Shown here: piece after piece, positions 28,531 to 38,486 of the stretch | How positions within the stretch are numbered: position 1 is the first letter of the stretch | Layout of the letters: each line of letters starts with the position of its first letter | From: Alicyclobacillus tolerans | GTDB lineage: Bacteria > Bacillota > Bacilli > Alicyclobacillales > Alicyclobacillaceae | Length of the DNA: 64,000 nucleotides | Direction of reading: 5' to 3' | Assembly: GCF_001447355.1 (NCBI RefSeq) | Contig: NZ_JXBW01000001.1 | Coordinates: forward strand, 62,001 to 126,000 | Notes under the pieces: model-generated | The model's database searches: none | The model's input: the letters and a program-made list of their open reading frames with translations, nothing else | What the model was told of the DNA's origin: nothing | Made by a program: the position numbers and the translations under genes

Positions 28531-29676
28531 TTAGACCAATGCCTCTTGTTTTGCAGGCGCCGCAAAACCGATGGACACCTCGGTCTCCGCGTCGAAGATG
28601 TGAATCTTGTTCAAATCGACGGCAAGCTTCACAGAGCTGCCAACATGGTACATGTGACGCGGATTGACACGAGCGATGAACGTGTTTTCGCCGACGCTGC
28701 AGTGCAAATACAACTCAGAACCCATGTGCTCGACGACCTCGACCTGTGACTGCAGAACCGTATCCGGATACGTCGTCATAAACACTTCTTCGTCGTGCAG
28801 GTCCTCTGGGCGCACACCAAGTACAACCGGCTTGCCGATCACGCCAGAACTCTTCAACACGCCATAACGCCCTTCAGGCAGGCGCAGTGAGATTGCCGGC
28901 GCGCGGAAGTAGAATGCATCGCCATCGGCGACGATTTCGCCGCGAATGAAATTCATGGCCGGAGATCCGATAAAACCTGCGACAAACATGTTCTTCGGTT
29001 GCGAGTAAACCACTTGCGGCGTATCCGCCTGTTGAATGATGCCATCCCGCATCACACAGATGCGATCGCCCATCGTCATGGCTTCCGTCTGATCATGTGT
29101 AACGTAAATCATCGTCGTTTGCAACCGCTGATGCAATTTACGAATCTCCGCGCGCATCTGCACACGCAGTTTTGCGTCCAAGTTGGAGAGCGGTTCGTCC
29201 ATCAGGAACACCTGTGGTTCGCGGACGATAGCGCGGCCCAAGGCAACGCGCTGGCGCTGACCACCTGACAGCGCTTTCGGCTTGCGGTCCAAAAGATGCG
29301 CAATATCCAGGATCTTCGCGGCTTCCTGTACGCGTTTGTCGATCTCGGCCTTTGGCACCTTGCGCAACTTCAAGCCGAACGCCATGTTCTGATAAACGGA
29401 CATGTGCGGATACAGAGCATAGTTTTGAAACACCATGGCGATGTCGCGATCTTTCGGTGCGACGTCATTTACGCGGCGTTCCCCGATGTACAAGTTGCCA
29501 TCCGTAATGTCTTCGAGCCCTGCAATCATGCGCAATGTCGTCGTTTTACCACAACCGGACGGTCCGACGAACACAACAAATTCCTTGTCCTGGATGTCGA
29601 GATTAAAGTCCTTGACCGTCGGTTCCGATGCACCACTGTATGTCTTGTAAATATGTTCGAGCAACACGCGTGCCAC
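28531..29676 (-). CDS. msmX: Sugar ABC transporter ATPase, MsmX/UgpC type
   Basis: 381 residues from GTG 29676 (GGGAGG nine bases before). Walker A GPSGCGKTT, Q-loop FQNYALYPHM, ABC signature LSGGQRQR, Walker B VFLMDEP, the 'H-loop' VTHDQTE and a C-terminal regulatory TOBE-like domain (about 240-375) with GFIGSPAMNF. In B. subtilis MsmX energises several sugar importers that lack their own ATPase. It probably powers the permease pair at 57.8-59.6 kb. It is coupled with crh. Confidence 0.92.
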   Translation of the reverse strand: MARVLLEHIYKTYSGASEPTVKDFNLDIQDKEFVVFVGPSGCGKTTTLRMIAGLEDITDGNLYIGERRVNDVAPKDRDIAMVFQNYALYPHMSVYQNMAFGLKLRKVPKAEIDKRVQEAAKILDIAHLLDRKPKALSGGQRQRVALGRAIVREPQVFLMDEPLSNLDAKLRVQMRAEIRKLHQRLQTTMIYVTHDQTEAMTMGDRICVMRDGIIQQADTPQVVYSQPKNMFVAGFIGSPAMNFIRGEIVADGDAFYFRAPAISLRLPEGRYGVLKSSGVIGKPVVLGVRPEDLHDEEVFMTTYPDTVLQSQVEVVEHMGSELYLHCSVGENTFIARVNPRHMYHVGSSVKLAVDLNKIHIFDAETEVSIGFAAPAKQEALV

Positions 29677-29767
29677 GTTGGTCAACCTCCCATGTCTAGC
29701 TGCTATGGTGCCAGTCTAGCAAAGAGTACACAGAAGGCCTATGTGCAGATTGTACGGAATCGCCTCG

Positions 29768-30871
29768 TCAAGTTGAAGCAACTTGTTGTGGCATAAAACG
29801 GGCAGCAAGGTACAGCGCAATGGCGTCCTCGCCGCGGCGCACGTCAAATCCACTCGACTCGTACAACCTTTCGATCCGCGCAAGCAACGTGTTCCGATGC
29901 ACGTAGAGCGATCGCGCAGCTTCACTGGCGTTGAGATTGGCCTTTATCATGGCCTCCGTCAGTTCTCGCCAGCCGTCCGGCCAATCTCGCAAAGGCTGCG
30001 CCGCTCGCGCCGTCAACATCGCCTGTAGCACTTTCCATTGCGCAGAGCCGCCGATACTAAGCAGATAGAGTGCGGGATCCTCCCCAAACACGCCGTGCGT
30101 ACGGTTGTACCGATCGCCCATGCGTGCCGTCAACTGCAAGGACGCAAGTGCCGAAAAGACCATATGCGGGCTCACGATAGGCATAGAGACCCAAACCTTG
30201 GCATCCACGAAGGCCTCCGCCCGTACCGCTGCCGCCAATTGTTCTGCAATCGCCAGCAATTTGCTAAACGATTGGTCACCGACGCACGCAGGTTCATCGC
30301 CGTCACGTTCGATCCCGGCCAAATCGTCCTGCGCAAGAAATACCAGCAAACAAGGGCCGTTTGCATCGAACTCTGTCCATCCATGCCCGAACATCGCCTC
30401 GATCACATGTCTTGCAATATCGGCATCCTCCGCCACTTGCCGTTCGCTGTTGGCGTGTTTGGCAGTCCATTCGATAGCGATCAGATAGCCAGGGAACTTC
30501 TTTTGAGCAAGCGTCCCCCAGTCGCGTGGTTCGCCGTGTCCGTCGACGCCCGCAACTACAGCGGTCAGCTCCGCAAACGTCATGTCGCGACAGCCTGCAT
30601 AGGCCTGTCCCACTGGTCGTCCGCCGCTAAACCGTTGCTCGTGCGCCAGCTGGCGCAAAGTCCAGGCAAGGGCGCACCTCACTTGCTCAGACGTATCCCA
30701 GTTGGGAAATCGGATGGCCCTGCCCTCATCTAGACGTAGCAACCAAGCTTCATCGCGGTTGCACCAGCCAAACCTCGGAACATCTGGTACACTGTTCGGC
30801 CATTCGACAAGCATCCATTCGATCCCGAAAGCTTTTGTCCAGTGTTCTAACGCATCACGCCACCAGTCCAT
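29768..30871 (-). CDS. PucR-family transcriptional regulator
   Basis: About 367 residues. The C-terminal helix-turn-helix (ANLNASEAARSLYVHRNTLLARIERL) is the PucR/CdaR HTH_30 type. The N-terminal 280 residues look like a GGDEF-like or sensory domain but lack recognisable catalytic motifs. Members often respond to purines, sugars or diacids. Start is ATG 30871, after AGGGGCGG. It is between msmX and the malic enzyme gene, which is divergently transcribed, so it is a candidate regulator of the latter; nothing in the sequence proves this. Confidence 0.78.
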   Translation of the reverse strand: MDWWRDALEHWTKAFGIEWMLVEWPNSVPDVPRFGWCNRDEAWLLRLDEGRAIRFPNWDTSEQVRCALAWTLRQLAHEQRFSGGRPVGQAYAGCRDMTFAELTAVVAGVDGHGEPRDWGTLAQKKFPGYLIAIEWTAKHANSERQVAEDADIARHVIEAMFGHGWTEFDANGPCLLVFLAQDDLAGIERDGDEPACVGDQSFSKLLAIAEQLAAAVRAEAFVDAKVWVSMPIVSPHMVFSALASLQLTARMGDRYNRTHGVFGEDPALYLLSIGGSAQWKVLQAMLTARAAQPLRDWPDGWRELTEAMIKANLNASEAARSLYVHRNTLLARIERLYESSGFDVRRGEDAIALYLAARFMPQQVAST

Positions 30872-30926
30872 CGATTCCGCCCCTGTCGATGATCTCAAAT
30901 TCGCCTACAGCGCAAGTTTAACCTCA

Positions 30927-30956
30927 TTGTAACTGCGACGACACGTTTGTTACACT
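30927..30956 (+). promoter_or_regulatory. Promoter of the malic enzyme gene
   Basis: TTGTAA (30927-30932), 18-base spacer, TACACT (30951-30956), with a GAAGGAGG site shortly downstream. Each hexamer matches four of six consensus bases. Confidence 0.55.
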
Positions 30957-30991
30957 GAGTCCAGGGTGGGGTAACGCGAAGGAGGCTCTTC

Positions 30992-32416
30992 ATGGAACTG
31001 CAGCGAACTGGAATCAGCTTAATTTACCGTTTAGAACTCACGAATCAGGGTACCACTTTTGCAAAAGTTGCCAGCCTTGTCGGCGATGCTGGCGGTGACA
31101 TCGCAGCTGTGGACGTCATCCGCGTAACGCCAGACATGGTGGTACGCGATATCACCATCAATGTCAGCAGCCGGGAACACGGTCGGCAAATTGCGGATAT
31201 CCTTGATCGGGAACCAGGCATTCATGTCGTCGCCGTGTCGGATCGTACATTTCTCGTACACCTCGGCGGAAAACTGGAAGTCGCACCAAAGTTACAGGTT
31301 AAAAACCGCGAGGATCTTTCGCGAGTCTATACGCCTCACGTCGCACGCGTGTGTGAAGCGATCCACGAAGATCCCTCGAAAGCGTTTCAATTGACAATCA
31401 AGCGCAACACAGTCGCTGTTGTGTCTGACGGGACGGCGGTTTTGGGACTTGGCGATATCGGCCCTTATGCGGCTATACCCGTTATGGAAGGCAAAGCGAT
31501 GCTGTTCAAGCAATTTGCAGGCGTTGACGCATTCCCTATCTGCCTTGACACCAAAGATCCGGATCAAATTGTCGAGACAGTCAAGCAAATTGCTCCGGCG
31601 TTTGGTGGAATTAATTTGGAAGACATCTCGTCACCTCGTTGCTTTTACATTGAAGAACGCTTGCGCGAGGAACTGGATATCCCCGTCTTTCACGACGACC
31701 AGCACGGCACCGCGGTCGTCATGCTCGCAGGTCTATTAAACGCCGCAAAGTTGGTCGGTAAACCGCTGCCGAGCTTGAAAGTCGTCGTCGTCGGCATCGG
31801 TGCCGCCGGTGTCGCGTGCACGAAAATGTTGCTTAAAGCGGGCGTAACCAACATTCTGGGCGTCACCTTGGAGGGCATTATTCACCGTGGTGCGACCTAT
31901 GAGAACGAGATGTGGAATTGGTACAAGGAGCACACGAATCCGGATAATGTCACGGGCACACTGGACGATGCTATCGTCGGCGCAGACGTGTTCATCGGGG
32001 TCTCCGGTCCCGGCGTCCTCACGGTGGATCACATTCGCAAAATGGCGCCCGATCCCATAGTCTTTGCCATGGCAAATCCTAATCCGGAGATCGAGCCCGA
32101 ACTCGCCGCTCCACACGTACGGGTCCTGGCGACTGGCCGCTCCGATTATCCGAATCAGATCAATAACGTGCTTTGTTTCCCTGGCATTTTCAAGGGTGCG
32201 CTCGCGGCCCGTGCGTACACCATTAACGAAGATATGAAGTTGGCGGCGGCCGAGGCTATCGCTTCCTCGATTCGCGATCACGAACTGCGCGAGGACTACA
32301 TCATTCCGTCGGTGTTCAACCAATCCGTCGTACAGCGCGTTGCGGACGCGGTCGCCGAGGCGGCGCGCAAGTCTGGCGTCGCAAGGCGTGAAGTGCCACC
32401 GACCAACAATTTTTGA
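30992..32416 (+). CDS. NAD(P)-dependent malic enzyme with N-terminal ACT domain
   Basis: 474 residues. An ACT-like regulatory domain fills residues 1-85; the malic enzyme N-domain follows, with VYTPHVARVCE and the catalytic NLEDISSPRCF and FHDDQHGTAVV blocks. The NAD-binding domain has VVGIGAAGVACTKML. It decarboxylates malate to pyruvate. The ACT domain suggests allosteric control by an amino acid or similar ligand. Start ATG 30992 follows GAAGGAGG. With PEP carboxylase it could form a C3/C4 cycle. Cofactor preference cannot be read safely. Confidence 0.92.
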   Translation: MELQRTGISLIYRLELTNQGTTFAKVASLVGDAGGDIAAVDVIRVTPDMVVRDITINVSSREHGRQIADILDREPGIHVVAVSDRTFLVHLGGKLEVAPKLQVKNREDLSRVYTPHVARVCEAIHEDPSKAFQLTIKRNTVAVVSDGTAVLGLGDIGPYAAIPVMEGKAMLFKQFAGVDAFPICLDTKDPDQIVETVKQIAPAFGGINLEDISSPRCFYIEERLREELDIPVFHDDQHGTAVVMLAGLLNAAKLVGKPLPSLKVVVVGIGAAGVACTKMLLKAGVTNILGVTLEGIIHRGATYENEMWNWYKEHTNPDNVTGTLDDAIVGADVFIGVSGPGVLTVDHIRKMAPDPIVFAMANPNPEIEPELAAPHVRVLATGRSDYPNQINNVLCFPGIFKGALAARAYTINEDMKLAAAEAIASSIRDHELREDYIIPSVFNQSVVQRVADAVAEAARKSGVARREVPPTNNF

Positions 32417-32539
32417 CACGTAATTTAGGCCTGTCAAGATTCTCCGCTTGTCGGCATGTCCGTCGTTTCGTAGTGTTATCGATGTAAGGTCGGCTTGCCG
32501 ACGCCATCGGACTACGTACGGAAAGGACTCGCGCCGCTG

Positions 32540-34066
32540 ATGCAGAAATTCAATCGTCGCAACGCAGGCGTCGGCTTTGTGGCCGCCGCCTGCTCCGCAC
32601 TGGCACTCGCCGCTTTCCCACACTTCGAACATGCAGCATCGGCGCAGCCTGCATTGCATTATTCGCCTGCCACCATCAACTATGACGGTCATAGTGCGCA
32701 TGTATACAAAATCGTCCAGGGCGGGACGGCATACATGCCTGTGTACTATGTCATGCAGGCTCTGAACGAGTTTGGATGCACAAACCAATGGAACGGATCC
32801 TCTTGGCTGTTCTCGGTAAGCAATTCACAGGCGATAGACTGGAACAATCTTTCTATTGGCACAGGCAAAGTGGCTCTGTACCTCAACCAGCGTCTCGTCT
32901 CGATGGTCAATCCGATCGTCGCGATCGACCCAAACAGTGGTAAACCGACCACCTACATGCCGGTATGGTACGTCATGCAAATGCTCCAACGCGCTGGTAT
33001 TGCCTGCTCGTGGAACGGCAGCCAGTGGTCCCTAGCCAATCAACCGAATTTGCCACAGCCGGCACAAGCGGGGCTATGGAACAGTGCGTTTATAAACGGG
33101 GATGCGACATCCGTGAGCGATTTACAGATGTACCGGCACCATGTCAATGTTCTCTTTGTGAACGCGTTCGATTTGCACACAAACGGGACTCTGACACAGG
33201 ATGAAGGCCAAGTGGCTTTTAGCTATGCACATCAAAATGGCATGCTTGCCATCGCCCGCATCGACAGTTTCGATGGTTCTTCACTTGCCAACCTCCTGGC
33301 CAATCCGCAGAACGCTTTAGCCCTGGCACAGCGCATTGTACAGGCCGTTGTAGCGGGAGGATATGATGGCGTAAACATCGATTTTGAGTTTCTCCCGGCC
33401 ACTGCCCAAGTTTCGTTTTTGTCATTCCTACAGCAATTGCACGTCCTACTCGCCAATCAGGACAAATGGCTAACCATCGATGTTCCGGCCATCGATGACC
33501 CAGCATCCGACACCTGGGATAGAGCATACAACCTGCAGCAAATCGGTGAGATCGCTGATAAAGAGGTGCTCATGAGCTACGACTATAGTTATCCCGGCAG
33601 CCCGCCAGGGCCCATCGCACCGTTGCCCTGGGTCGTGAACACGATTAGCTACACAGTATCCCAAACGCCATCGGCAAAAGTCCTGCTCGGTATGGACACG
33701 TACGCATACGACTGGGGCAACAGCGACAATCCGGCGGTGCTGACCCTGCAGCAGGTAGACAATCTCGCGTCCCAGCCCGGAACCACAGTATCGTACAATG
33801 CGTCGACCGCAACACCCAAGCTCACCTATTCGCAAAACGGCATCACGCACACGGTATATTACGAAACACCTGCGAGCCTGGCGTCCCGGATCACGGAAGT
33901 CGGAGCATTTGCGCTAGGTGGCATCGCACAGTGGCGGATCGGCCTTGAGGACCCGGCGACGGACCAAGTGCTCGACAGTCTCGTTCCTGCCGAAACGGGT
34001 GGCAGCACTGCACCCCCGGTAGCCAACGCAACAACCACTGTGGTCACAAACAACACCACAGGCTGA
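32540..34066 (+). CDS. Secreted GH18-family glycoside hydrolase with two N-terminal stalk repeats
   Basis: 508 residues from ATG 32540. Signal peptide about 1-35 (hydrophobic core then SAxA-like site AASAQP). Two related modules follow (about 40-115 and 116-180), each with a YMPV-YVMQ helix and a WNGS-W turn, like copper-amine-oxidase-N-type stalk domains. The C-terminal GH18 barrel has the DGVNIDFEF motif with catalytic Glu and the SYDYSYPG segment. Family members such as SleL/YaaH cleave cortex or wall peptidoglycan; others are chitinases. The tail is Thr/Asn-rich. Secretion and hydrolase fold are clear; substrate is not. Confidence 0.82.
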   Translation: MQKFNRRNAGVGFVAAACSALALAAFPHFEHAASAQPALHYSPATINYDGHSAHVYKIVQGGTAYMPVYYVMQALNEFGCTNQWNGSSWLFSVSNSQAIDWNNLSIGTGKVALYLNQRLVSMVNPIVAIDPNSGKPTTYMPVWYVMQMLQRAGIACSWNGSQWSLANQPNLPQPAQAGLWNSAFINGDATSVSDLQMYRHHVNVLFVNAFDLHTNGTLTQDEGQVAFSYAHQNGMLAIARIDSFDGSSLANLLANPQNALALAQRIVQAVVAGGYDGVNIDFEFLPATAQVSFLSFLQQLHVLLANQDKWLTIDVPAIDDPASDTWDRAYNLQQIGEIADKEVLMSYDYSYPGSPPGPIAPLPWVVNTISYTVSQTPSAKVLLGMDTYAYDWGNSDNPAVLTLQQVDNLASQPGTTVSYNASTATPKLTYSQNGITHTVYYETPASLASRITEVGAFALGGIAQWRIGLEDPATDQVLDSLVPAETGGSTAPPVANATTTVVTNNTTG

Positions 34067-34085
34067 CGAATCTCGAAATACAACA

Positions 34086-34132
34086 AATAAGGCTGCCGAC
34101 TTCCGCGCCATCCGGAATTCGACAGCCTTATT
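34086..34132. terminator. Two-way terminator between GH18 and odhB
   Basis: AATAAGGCTG (34086-34095) pairs with CAGCCTTATT (34123-34132), 10 bp extended by a further few pairs. It separates converging genes; both flanks are AT-rich (TTATTTGTTG on the minus side, ATTGTATATC on the plus side). Confidence 0.75.
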
Positions 34133-34173
34133 GTATATCGTCGAATGACGGGTAAGGCTCACTTACCTTGCCA

Positions 34174-35418
34174 TCAACCTTCAATGAGCAGAGATTCAGG
34201 ATCCTCAATCATTCGCTTGACGGCGACGAGGAAGCGCACCGCTTCACTACCGTCGACGATTCGGTGATCATACGACAGCGCAATGTACATCATCGGCCGG
34301 ATTTCGACCTGGCCATTCACAGCAACCGGTCGTTGCACGATATTGTGCATGCCGAGAATGCCGACCTGCGGCGCGTTCAAAATCGGCGTCGAAAGCAATG
34401 ATCCAAATGTACCACCGTTTGTGATGGTAAACGTGCCACCCTGCAGGTCTTCCAACCCGAGTTTATTGGAACGGGCCTTTACGGCCAAATCCGCAATTTC
34501 ACGTTCGATATCGGCGAATGTCAGCCTATCCGCATTGCGCACGACGGGCACCACCAAACCGCCTTCCGTGGCAACCGCGATGCCAATATCGTAGTGATGC
34601 TTGATAATCATGTCTTCGCCTTGAATTTCGGCGTTCAAACGCGGGAACTGCTTTAACGCGCCAACAACCGCTTTGGTGAAGAAAGACATGAAACCGAGAC
34701 CCACGCCATACTTTTCCTTGAAGTTGTCCTTGCGGCGCTTGCGGACATCCATTACTGCACTCATATCAACCTCGTTGAACGTGGTCAACATGGCTGCCGT
34801 ATGTTGCGCTTCGACCAAACGCTTGGCAATCGTAACGCGCCGACGCGACATCCGAACCCGCTCTTCGTCAGGACGAACAGCCGACGCCGGTGTCGCCGTA
34901 GGCTGTGGCGCAGATGCTGGAGCAGATGGCACAGCCGAGGCACGAGCCAAATCCGCGATTTCAATCCGCCCAGTCTGCACCTGTCCCAAGTCTACGCCCT
35001 GCTCGAGTGCAGCGCGGCGCACCGAAGGCGTTGCCCGGACCGTCGACGGCGCTGCAGAAGGCACAGTTTGTGCAGAAGACTGTGCAACAGGCGCAGTCTG
35101 AGCAGGAGCCTGCGCAGCTGGAGCTGGCGCCGCTTGTGCCGGTTGCGCAGCCGATGCCTGAGGCTGTGCCGCAGGTGCCGCTGCCCCTTCGCTAATGACC
35201 GCGATCACGTCGCCAATCCCGACTATCTCACCGGCTTGCTTCAGGATGGAGCTTAGAACACCCGCCTCTTCCGCGATGACTTCGACATTGACCTTGTCCG
35301 TCTCCAGCTCGGCGATGGTTTCTCCCGACTCGACGGCGTCTCCCTCGCGCTTAAGCCACTGACCGATGGTCGCTTCCACAATCGATTCGCCCAGAGAAGG
35401 TACTTTTACCTCTGCCAC
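34174..35418 (-). CDS. odhB: 2-oxoglutarate dehydrogenase E2 (dihydrolipoyl succinyltransferase)
   Basis: 414 residues. Lipoyl domain 1-78 with lipoylated Lys42 (ELETDKVN), a long Ala/Pro/Gln linker, a peripheral-subunit-binding domain (about 122-158) and the catalytic domain ending [13 protein letters not shown]. It transfers succinyl groups to CoA in the TCA cycle. Start is GTG 35418 after GGGGAGGAAACAAAC. It follows odhA by 23 bases. The shared E3 (lipoamide dehydrogenase) is not in the window. Confidence 0.95.
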   Translation of the reverse strand: MAEVKVPSLGESIVEATIGQWLKREGDAVESGETIAELETDKVNVEVIAEEAGVLSSILKQAGEIVGIGDVIAVISEGAAAPAAQPQASAAQPAQAAPAPAAQAPAQTAPVAQSSAQTVPSAAPSTVRATPSVRRAALEQGVDLGQVQTGRIEIADLARASAVPSAPASAPQPTATPASAVRPDEERVRMSRRRVTIAKRLVEAQHTAAMLTTFNEVDMSAVMDVRKRRKDNFKEKYGVGLGFMSFFTKAVVGALKQFPRLNAEIQGEDMIIKHHYDIGIAVATEGGLVVPVVRNADRLTFADIEREIADLAVKARSNKLGLEDLQGGTFTITNGGTFGSLLSTPILNAPQVGILGMHNIVQRPVAVNGQVEIRPMMYIALSYDHRIVDGSEAVRFLVAVKRMIEDPESLLIEG

Positions 35419-35441
35419 GTTTGTTTCCTCCCCAATCGCAC

Positions 35442-38261
35442 TCAGTTGATGTCATTCGCCAAAGCAGCTTGCAAAATTTCTGCCTGCACCCGGTTATGAA
35501 CGTCTGGTGAACTTTCGGCGACAAACCCCTGCTCAGGCCGCCCGATATACCGCAGACGCACGCCCTCCGGCAACAAATCTTGCAAGTGCGGCCGCATATA
35601 TGCCCAAGGTCCTTGATTCTGGGGTTCTTCTTGCAACCAAACGACTTCTTTAAGGTTCTCGTACGCCACTAGAACTTCCTGCAACTGCGAGCTCGGCAGT
35701 GGGTACAACGGCTCAACGCGAGCCGTCGCGATATGAGCCGTTTCACTTGCCTCGCGCTTTCCGATCTCGGCCGTCAGTTCAACGCCGACTTTGCCGCTCG
35801 ACAAGACGAGTCGACGCACCTTTTTTGCGGCCGTTTTCGCAAGCGCCTTATGCAATACGGGTTGGAAGCGCCCTTCGCAAAAGTCCGCCGCCTTGGACGC
35901 CGCGGCAGCGCTACGCAACAAGCTCTTCGGCGTCATCACGACGAGTGGCCGAGCATCGGTACCCAAGCGAGCCGCCTGCCGACGCAGCAGGTGGAAATAC
36001 TGTGCCGACGTCGTGACATTCGCAACGACGATATTGTTGCGGGCAGCCAGCTGAAGGAAACGTTCCACACGCGCACTCGAGTGCTCGGACGCCTGACCTT
36101 CGAAACCGTGTGGCAAAAGCAATACCAATCCGGACGCTTCGCCCCACTTCGATCGCGCCGCTGCGAGGAACTGGTCAAACATTGGCTGGCCGACATTCGC
36201 GAAGTCGCCAAACTGGGCTTCCCACAAGACAAGCGTCTCTGGTGCCTCGATGTTGTACCCGTACTCAAAACCAATGACGGAGATTTCCGAGAGCGGGCTG
36301 TTATAGACCACAAAGCTCGCTTGAGCACCCGGCAAATGCTGTAGCGGCGTGTATTTATGGCCGTTGTTCACATCGTGCAAAACGAGATGGCGCTGCCCGA
36401 AGGTTCCTCGTTCAGAATCCTGCCCCGTCAAACGGATGGGCGTGCCTTCACGCAAAATGCTACCAAACGCCAGGGCCTCCGCATGTGCCCAGTCGATGTC
36501 CCCACTATCTACCGCATCGCGGCGCCGCTCCAGAATGCGACGCAACTTCGGATAAACCGTAAAGTTCGGCGGCGTGTCGAGCAGAGAGCGATTGATCTCG
36601 CGCAGATCGTCGATCGAGACCGGCGAAGCTTCCTCTGTTTGCTCCGAGAAATCCTCCACCTTGGCCGTAACGTGGACCTCTGGATACTTCTTGTAGGCTT
36701 CCAGCAGTTGTTCATCGATTTCTTGGTCGATCCGCGCAATTTCCGCCGCGTCAATGGCTCCGCGCGACTGCAATTCCGTCGCATACAACTCCTTGACCGT
36801 CGGATGCGACGCAACCTTCGTATAGAGTACGGGTTGTGTCATGCTCGGATCGTCCGACTCGTTATGACCCCAGCGGCGATAGCCGACGAGATCGATCACG
36901 ACATCTTTGTGGAAGGTCTCGCGGAATGCGAACGCGAGCCGAATGGCGCAGATACAGGCCTCCGGATTATCCGCCGAGACATGCACGACGGGCATGTCGT
37001 AGCCCTTGGCGATATCGCTGGCGTAGCGGGTCGAGCGGCCCTGATCCGGATCAGCCGTGAAACCGACGTGGTTGTTGGCGATAATGTGCACGGTGCCCCC
37101 GGTGTAGTAGCCAGGAATTTGCGAGAAGTTGAGCGTCTCGGCAACAACACCTTCGCCCGGAAATGCCGCGTCGCCGTGAACGAGAATCGGAAACGCCTTG
37201 TGCACGTCTTGAATTGGTTGCCCTGGACGCGTCCGATCCTCCTGCGCGGCGCGCGCCATTCCTTCGATCACAGGGTTGACCACTTCCAGGTGGCTTGGAT
37301 TGTTGGCCAGCACATAGCGAGCCTTGCGCCCATTGGCATCGGTGAAGACGCGCGTCCAACCCTGATGGTATTTGACGTCGCCGCCCCAGCCGCGCTCATA
37401 CTCAGCTAACTCTTCGTCACTGGCGAGTTCGTTGCCCGTGTGGAATTCTGCAAAAATCCGCTCGTAAGGCTTTTTCAACACATGCGCAAGTATGTTGAGA
37501 CGACCGCGGTGTGCCATGCCGACGATCACGTTGGGACAGCCTGCATCGACAGCCAGCGTTGCAAGCGCATCCACCATTGGCACGAGCGCATCCAGGCCTT
37601 CGACAGAAAAGCGCTTTTGTCCAGCAAAGCGCCTGTGCATAAACCGTTCAAACATTTCCGCCTGCGCTAGCTGGCGGTACAACTGCTTCTGCTCTTCCAC
37701 GCTGAGCTGCGTGTGAAAGCGGCGGCTCTCGACTTGCTCGGCCAGCCATTCGCGTTCCTGGCGATTCGCCAAGTGCGCAAATTCGTAACCGAGATCGCGA
37801 CAATATACGGCCTTCAGTGCCTCTACGGCCGCACGTGCATCGCGTGCCTGCCCGGCGACCGGACCGCCGACGATGGAAGCTGGCAATTGAGACAGGTCAG
37901 ACTCGATAATTCCATAGGTGGACGGTTCCAACTCAGGGGAGGACTCGGCAGGAAACATAGGATCTGTGTCGGCAGCGAGGTGTCCGTATGTACGGATGCT
38001 ACGCACATATTCTGCAACGCGTGCAACGGCGTCCGGCGACACACCTACCCCGCCAACCGCGGTGTGGACTTCACGCGTTTCTAGCGAAGTGGCGACAGCT
38101 TGCCCCGGATCTCCATAGCGATTAAACATCTCGCGCGTTTCTGCGCTCACAGCGTTCGGATCGCGCTTGTACTCCTCATACAGTTCCAGCAAGTACCCAA
38201 AATTCGGCCCGAAGAATTGTTGCCAGAATGATTGCAACGGTACAGGCTGCTCGTTCTCCAT
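35442..38261 (-). CDS. odhA: 2-oxoglutarate dehydrogenase E1
   Basis: 939 residues, typical length. The thiamine-diphosphate region holds GMAHRGRLN and [13 protein letters not shown], with NNHVGFT and the HVSADNPEA stretch, then a transketolase-like pyrimidine domain and C-terminal domain ending HNRVQAE. It decarboxylates 2-oxoglutarate and succinylates the E2 lipoyl arm. Start ATG 38261 is preceded by GAGGGG at six bases; earlier in-frame ATGs lack good sites. It starts the odhAB operon; I found no convincing promoter in the roughly 225 bases to the diverging gene at 38487. Confidence 0.95.
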   Translation of the reverse strand: MENEQPVPLQSFWQQFFGPNFGYLLELYEEYKRDPNAVSAETREMFNRYGDPGQAVATSLETREVHTAVGGVGVSPDAVARVAEYVRSIRTYGHLAADTDPMFPAESSPELEPSTYGIIESDLSQLPASIVGGPVAGQARDARAAVEALKAVYCRDLGYEFAHLANRQEREWLAEQVESRRFHTQLSVEEQKQLYRQLAQAEMFERFMHRRFAGQKRFSVEGLDALVPMVDALATLAVDAGCPNVIVGMAHRGRLNILAHVLKKPYERIFAEFHTGNELASDEELAEYERGWGGDVKYHQGWTRVFTDANGRKARYVLANNPSHLEVVNPVIEGMARAAQEDRTRPGQPIQDVHKAFPILVHGDAAFPGEGVVAETLNFSQIPGYYTGGTVHIIANNHVGFTADPDQGRSTRYASDIAKGYDMPVVHVSADNPEACICAIRLAFAFRETFHKDVVIDLVGYRRWGHNESDDPSMTQPVLYTKVASHPTVKELYATELQSRGAIDAAEIARIDQEIDEQLLEAYKKYPEVHVTAKVEDFSEQTEEASPVSIDDLREINRSLLDTPPNFTVYPKLRRILERRRDAVDSGDIDWAHAEALAFGSILREGTPIRLTGQDSERGTFGQRHLVLHDVNNGHKYTPLQHLPGAQASFVVYNSPLSEISVIGFEYGYNIEAPETLVLWEAQFGDFANVGQPMFDQFLAAARSKWGEASGLVLLLPHGFEGQASEHSSARVERFLQLAARNNIVVANVTTSAQYFHLLRRQAARLGTDARPLVVMTPKSLLRSAAAASKAADFCEGRFQPVLHKALAKTAAKKVRRLVLSSGKVGVELTAEIGKREASETAHIATARVEPLYPLPSSQLQEVLVAYENLKEVVWLQEEPQNQGPWAYMRPHLQDLLPEGVRLRYIGRPEQGFVAESSPDVHNRVQAEILQAALANDIN

Positions 38262-38486
38262 CGTAAACCCCTCTTCCATATCTCTGGGCGCACCAAGAGA
38301 TACAATACTCCTTTTTCGGGAATATTGCATGGACAACACGGAAAATTTCCAAGCAGGAATTCGACCATGATGTCAGAGAATGAATAGATCGGGACAGTCG
38401 CGTTCCCATTTCCGTTTTCTATGTATACCACACTCGGAATTTACACGCAAAACCTGAGACACCTACCGAGAGAACGGAGACAGAAG

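Noticed and set aside
31736-32788. Minus-strand frame of 350 codons
   Set aside because: It overlaps the malic enzyme and GH18 genes on the plus strand, which have clear motifs; no known domain.
36357-37409. Plus-strand frame of 350 codons
   Set aside because: It is opposite odhA and has no recognisable domain or ribosome site.
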